DNA from: JACZUI01 sp041599115 | GTDB taxonomy: Bacteria > Actinomycetota > Acidimicrobiia > Spongiisociales > ZC4RG35 | Assembly (NCBI GenBank): GCA_041599115.1 | Contig: JBFHXF010000119.1 | Span: forward strand, 1-5,902 | Reading direction: 5' to 3' | Length of the DNA stretch: 5,902 bases | Part shown: piece by piece, positions 5,716-5,902 of the stretch | Layout: each line of letters starts with the position of its first letter | Numbering within the stretch: the first letter of the stretch is position 1 | The notes under the pieces: model-generated | What the model was told of the DNA's origin: nothing | The model's input: the letters and a program-made list of their open reading frames with translations, nothing else | The model's database searches: none | Program-made: the position numbers and the translations under genes

Positions 5716-5902
5716 GGCATCTCCCAGACCCGGCCCCAAGCCCTCACCCAGGCGGTACGACGGATGGAGCGACCTGCGAGCAGCATTCTCACCAGGCGAG
5801 GAGATAGTGATGGAAGCACCGGCCCGGGGCCCGGAGGAGGTCGTCTCGCCCGGGTTGGCTGCCAAACCGTGGGGCCGGAATACTGGGAAGCTAGAAGACC
5901 CG
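5716..5902 (-). other. Region upstream of tadA: leader or end of an upstream gene
   Basis: These 187 bases contain the GGGAG ribosome binding site (5721-5725) for tadA. Read on the minus strand, two frames are open to the edge. One is continuous with tadA and rich in Gly, Ser and Pro. The other is Arg/Trp/Pro-rich and ends in a TGA just inside tadA. The third is stopped by a TAG at 5891-5893. In other actinobacterial tad loci the preceding gene is the CpaE-like ssd, but no recognisable ssd sequence is visible. A GC-only near-palindrome lies at about 5819-5834. No convincing promoter hexamers are seen. Confidence 0.35.

Noticed and set aside
5819..5834. GC-only near-palindrome upstream of tadA
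   Set aside because: It has no T-run or operator-like context and is easily produced by chance in such GC-rich sequence.

Overview
The window reads almost entirely on the minus strand. It carries a compact actinobacterial-type Tad (type IVb, Flp) pilus operon, followed by a family X DNA polymerase gene (polX) and the start of a PIN-PhoH gene that runs off the left edge. Two things point to a high-GC Actinobacteriota member: the gene order ATPase, two short membrane proteins, Flp, TadE, small TadE/TadG-like protein, which matches the Mycobacterium tuberculosis Rv3659c-Rv3654c layout, and the G/C-rich codon use. A deep-branching class such as Acidimicrobiia is possible, but that is inference. 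I see no rRNA, tRNA, CRISPR array, insertion sequence or integrase.

Layout in transcription order (right to left). 5902-5716: leader of unclear status. 5715-4681: TadA/CpaF secretion ATPase. 4688-4047: TadB. 4050-3517: TadC. 3462-3268: Flp prepilin. About 3289-2906: TadE pseudopilin, start codon uncertain. 2909-2523: small TadE/TadG-like protein. 2502-772: PolX. 683-1: PhoH-family protein, partial. The junctions tadA/tadB (8 bp overlap), tadB/tadC (ATGA) and tadE/tadG-like (ATGA) are translationally coupled. The only real gap inside the pilus cluster is the 54 bp ahead of flp, which holds a small hairpin and a strong Shine-Dalgarno sequence.

How the genes work together. TadA hydrolyses ATP beneath a TadB/TadC membrane platform to assemble processed Flp subunits, with TadE and the TadG-like protein as minor pseudopilins. 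The prepilin peptidase (TadV/CpaA) and the CpaE-like Ssd protein are not in the window. PolX is a gap-filling polymerase joined to a PHP 3'-5' exonuclease, and it starts 20 bp after the last pilus gene. A leaderless-type -10 element just before its ATG suggests it may have its own promoter inside the tail of the pilus operon. The PhoH gene has its own leader and a good ribosome binding site.

Nothing here amounts to a clearly new system. The points most worth a second look are the missing conventional start codon of tadE together with an open second frame running through the whole of flp, the leaderless start of polX, and the glycine-hinged amphipathic tail of the pilin.
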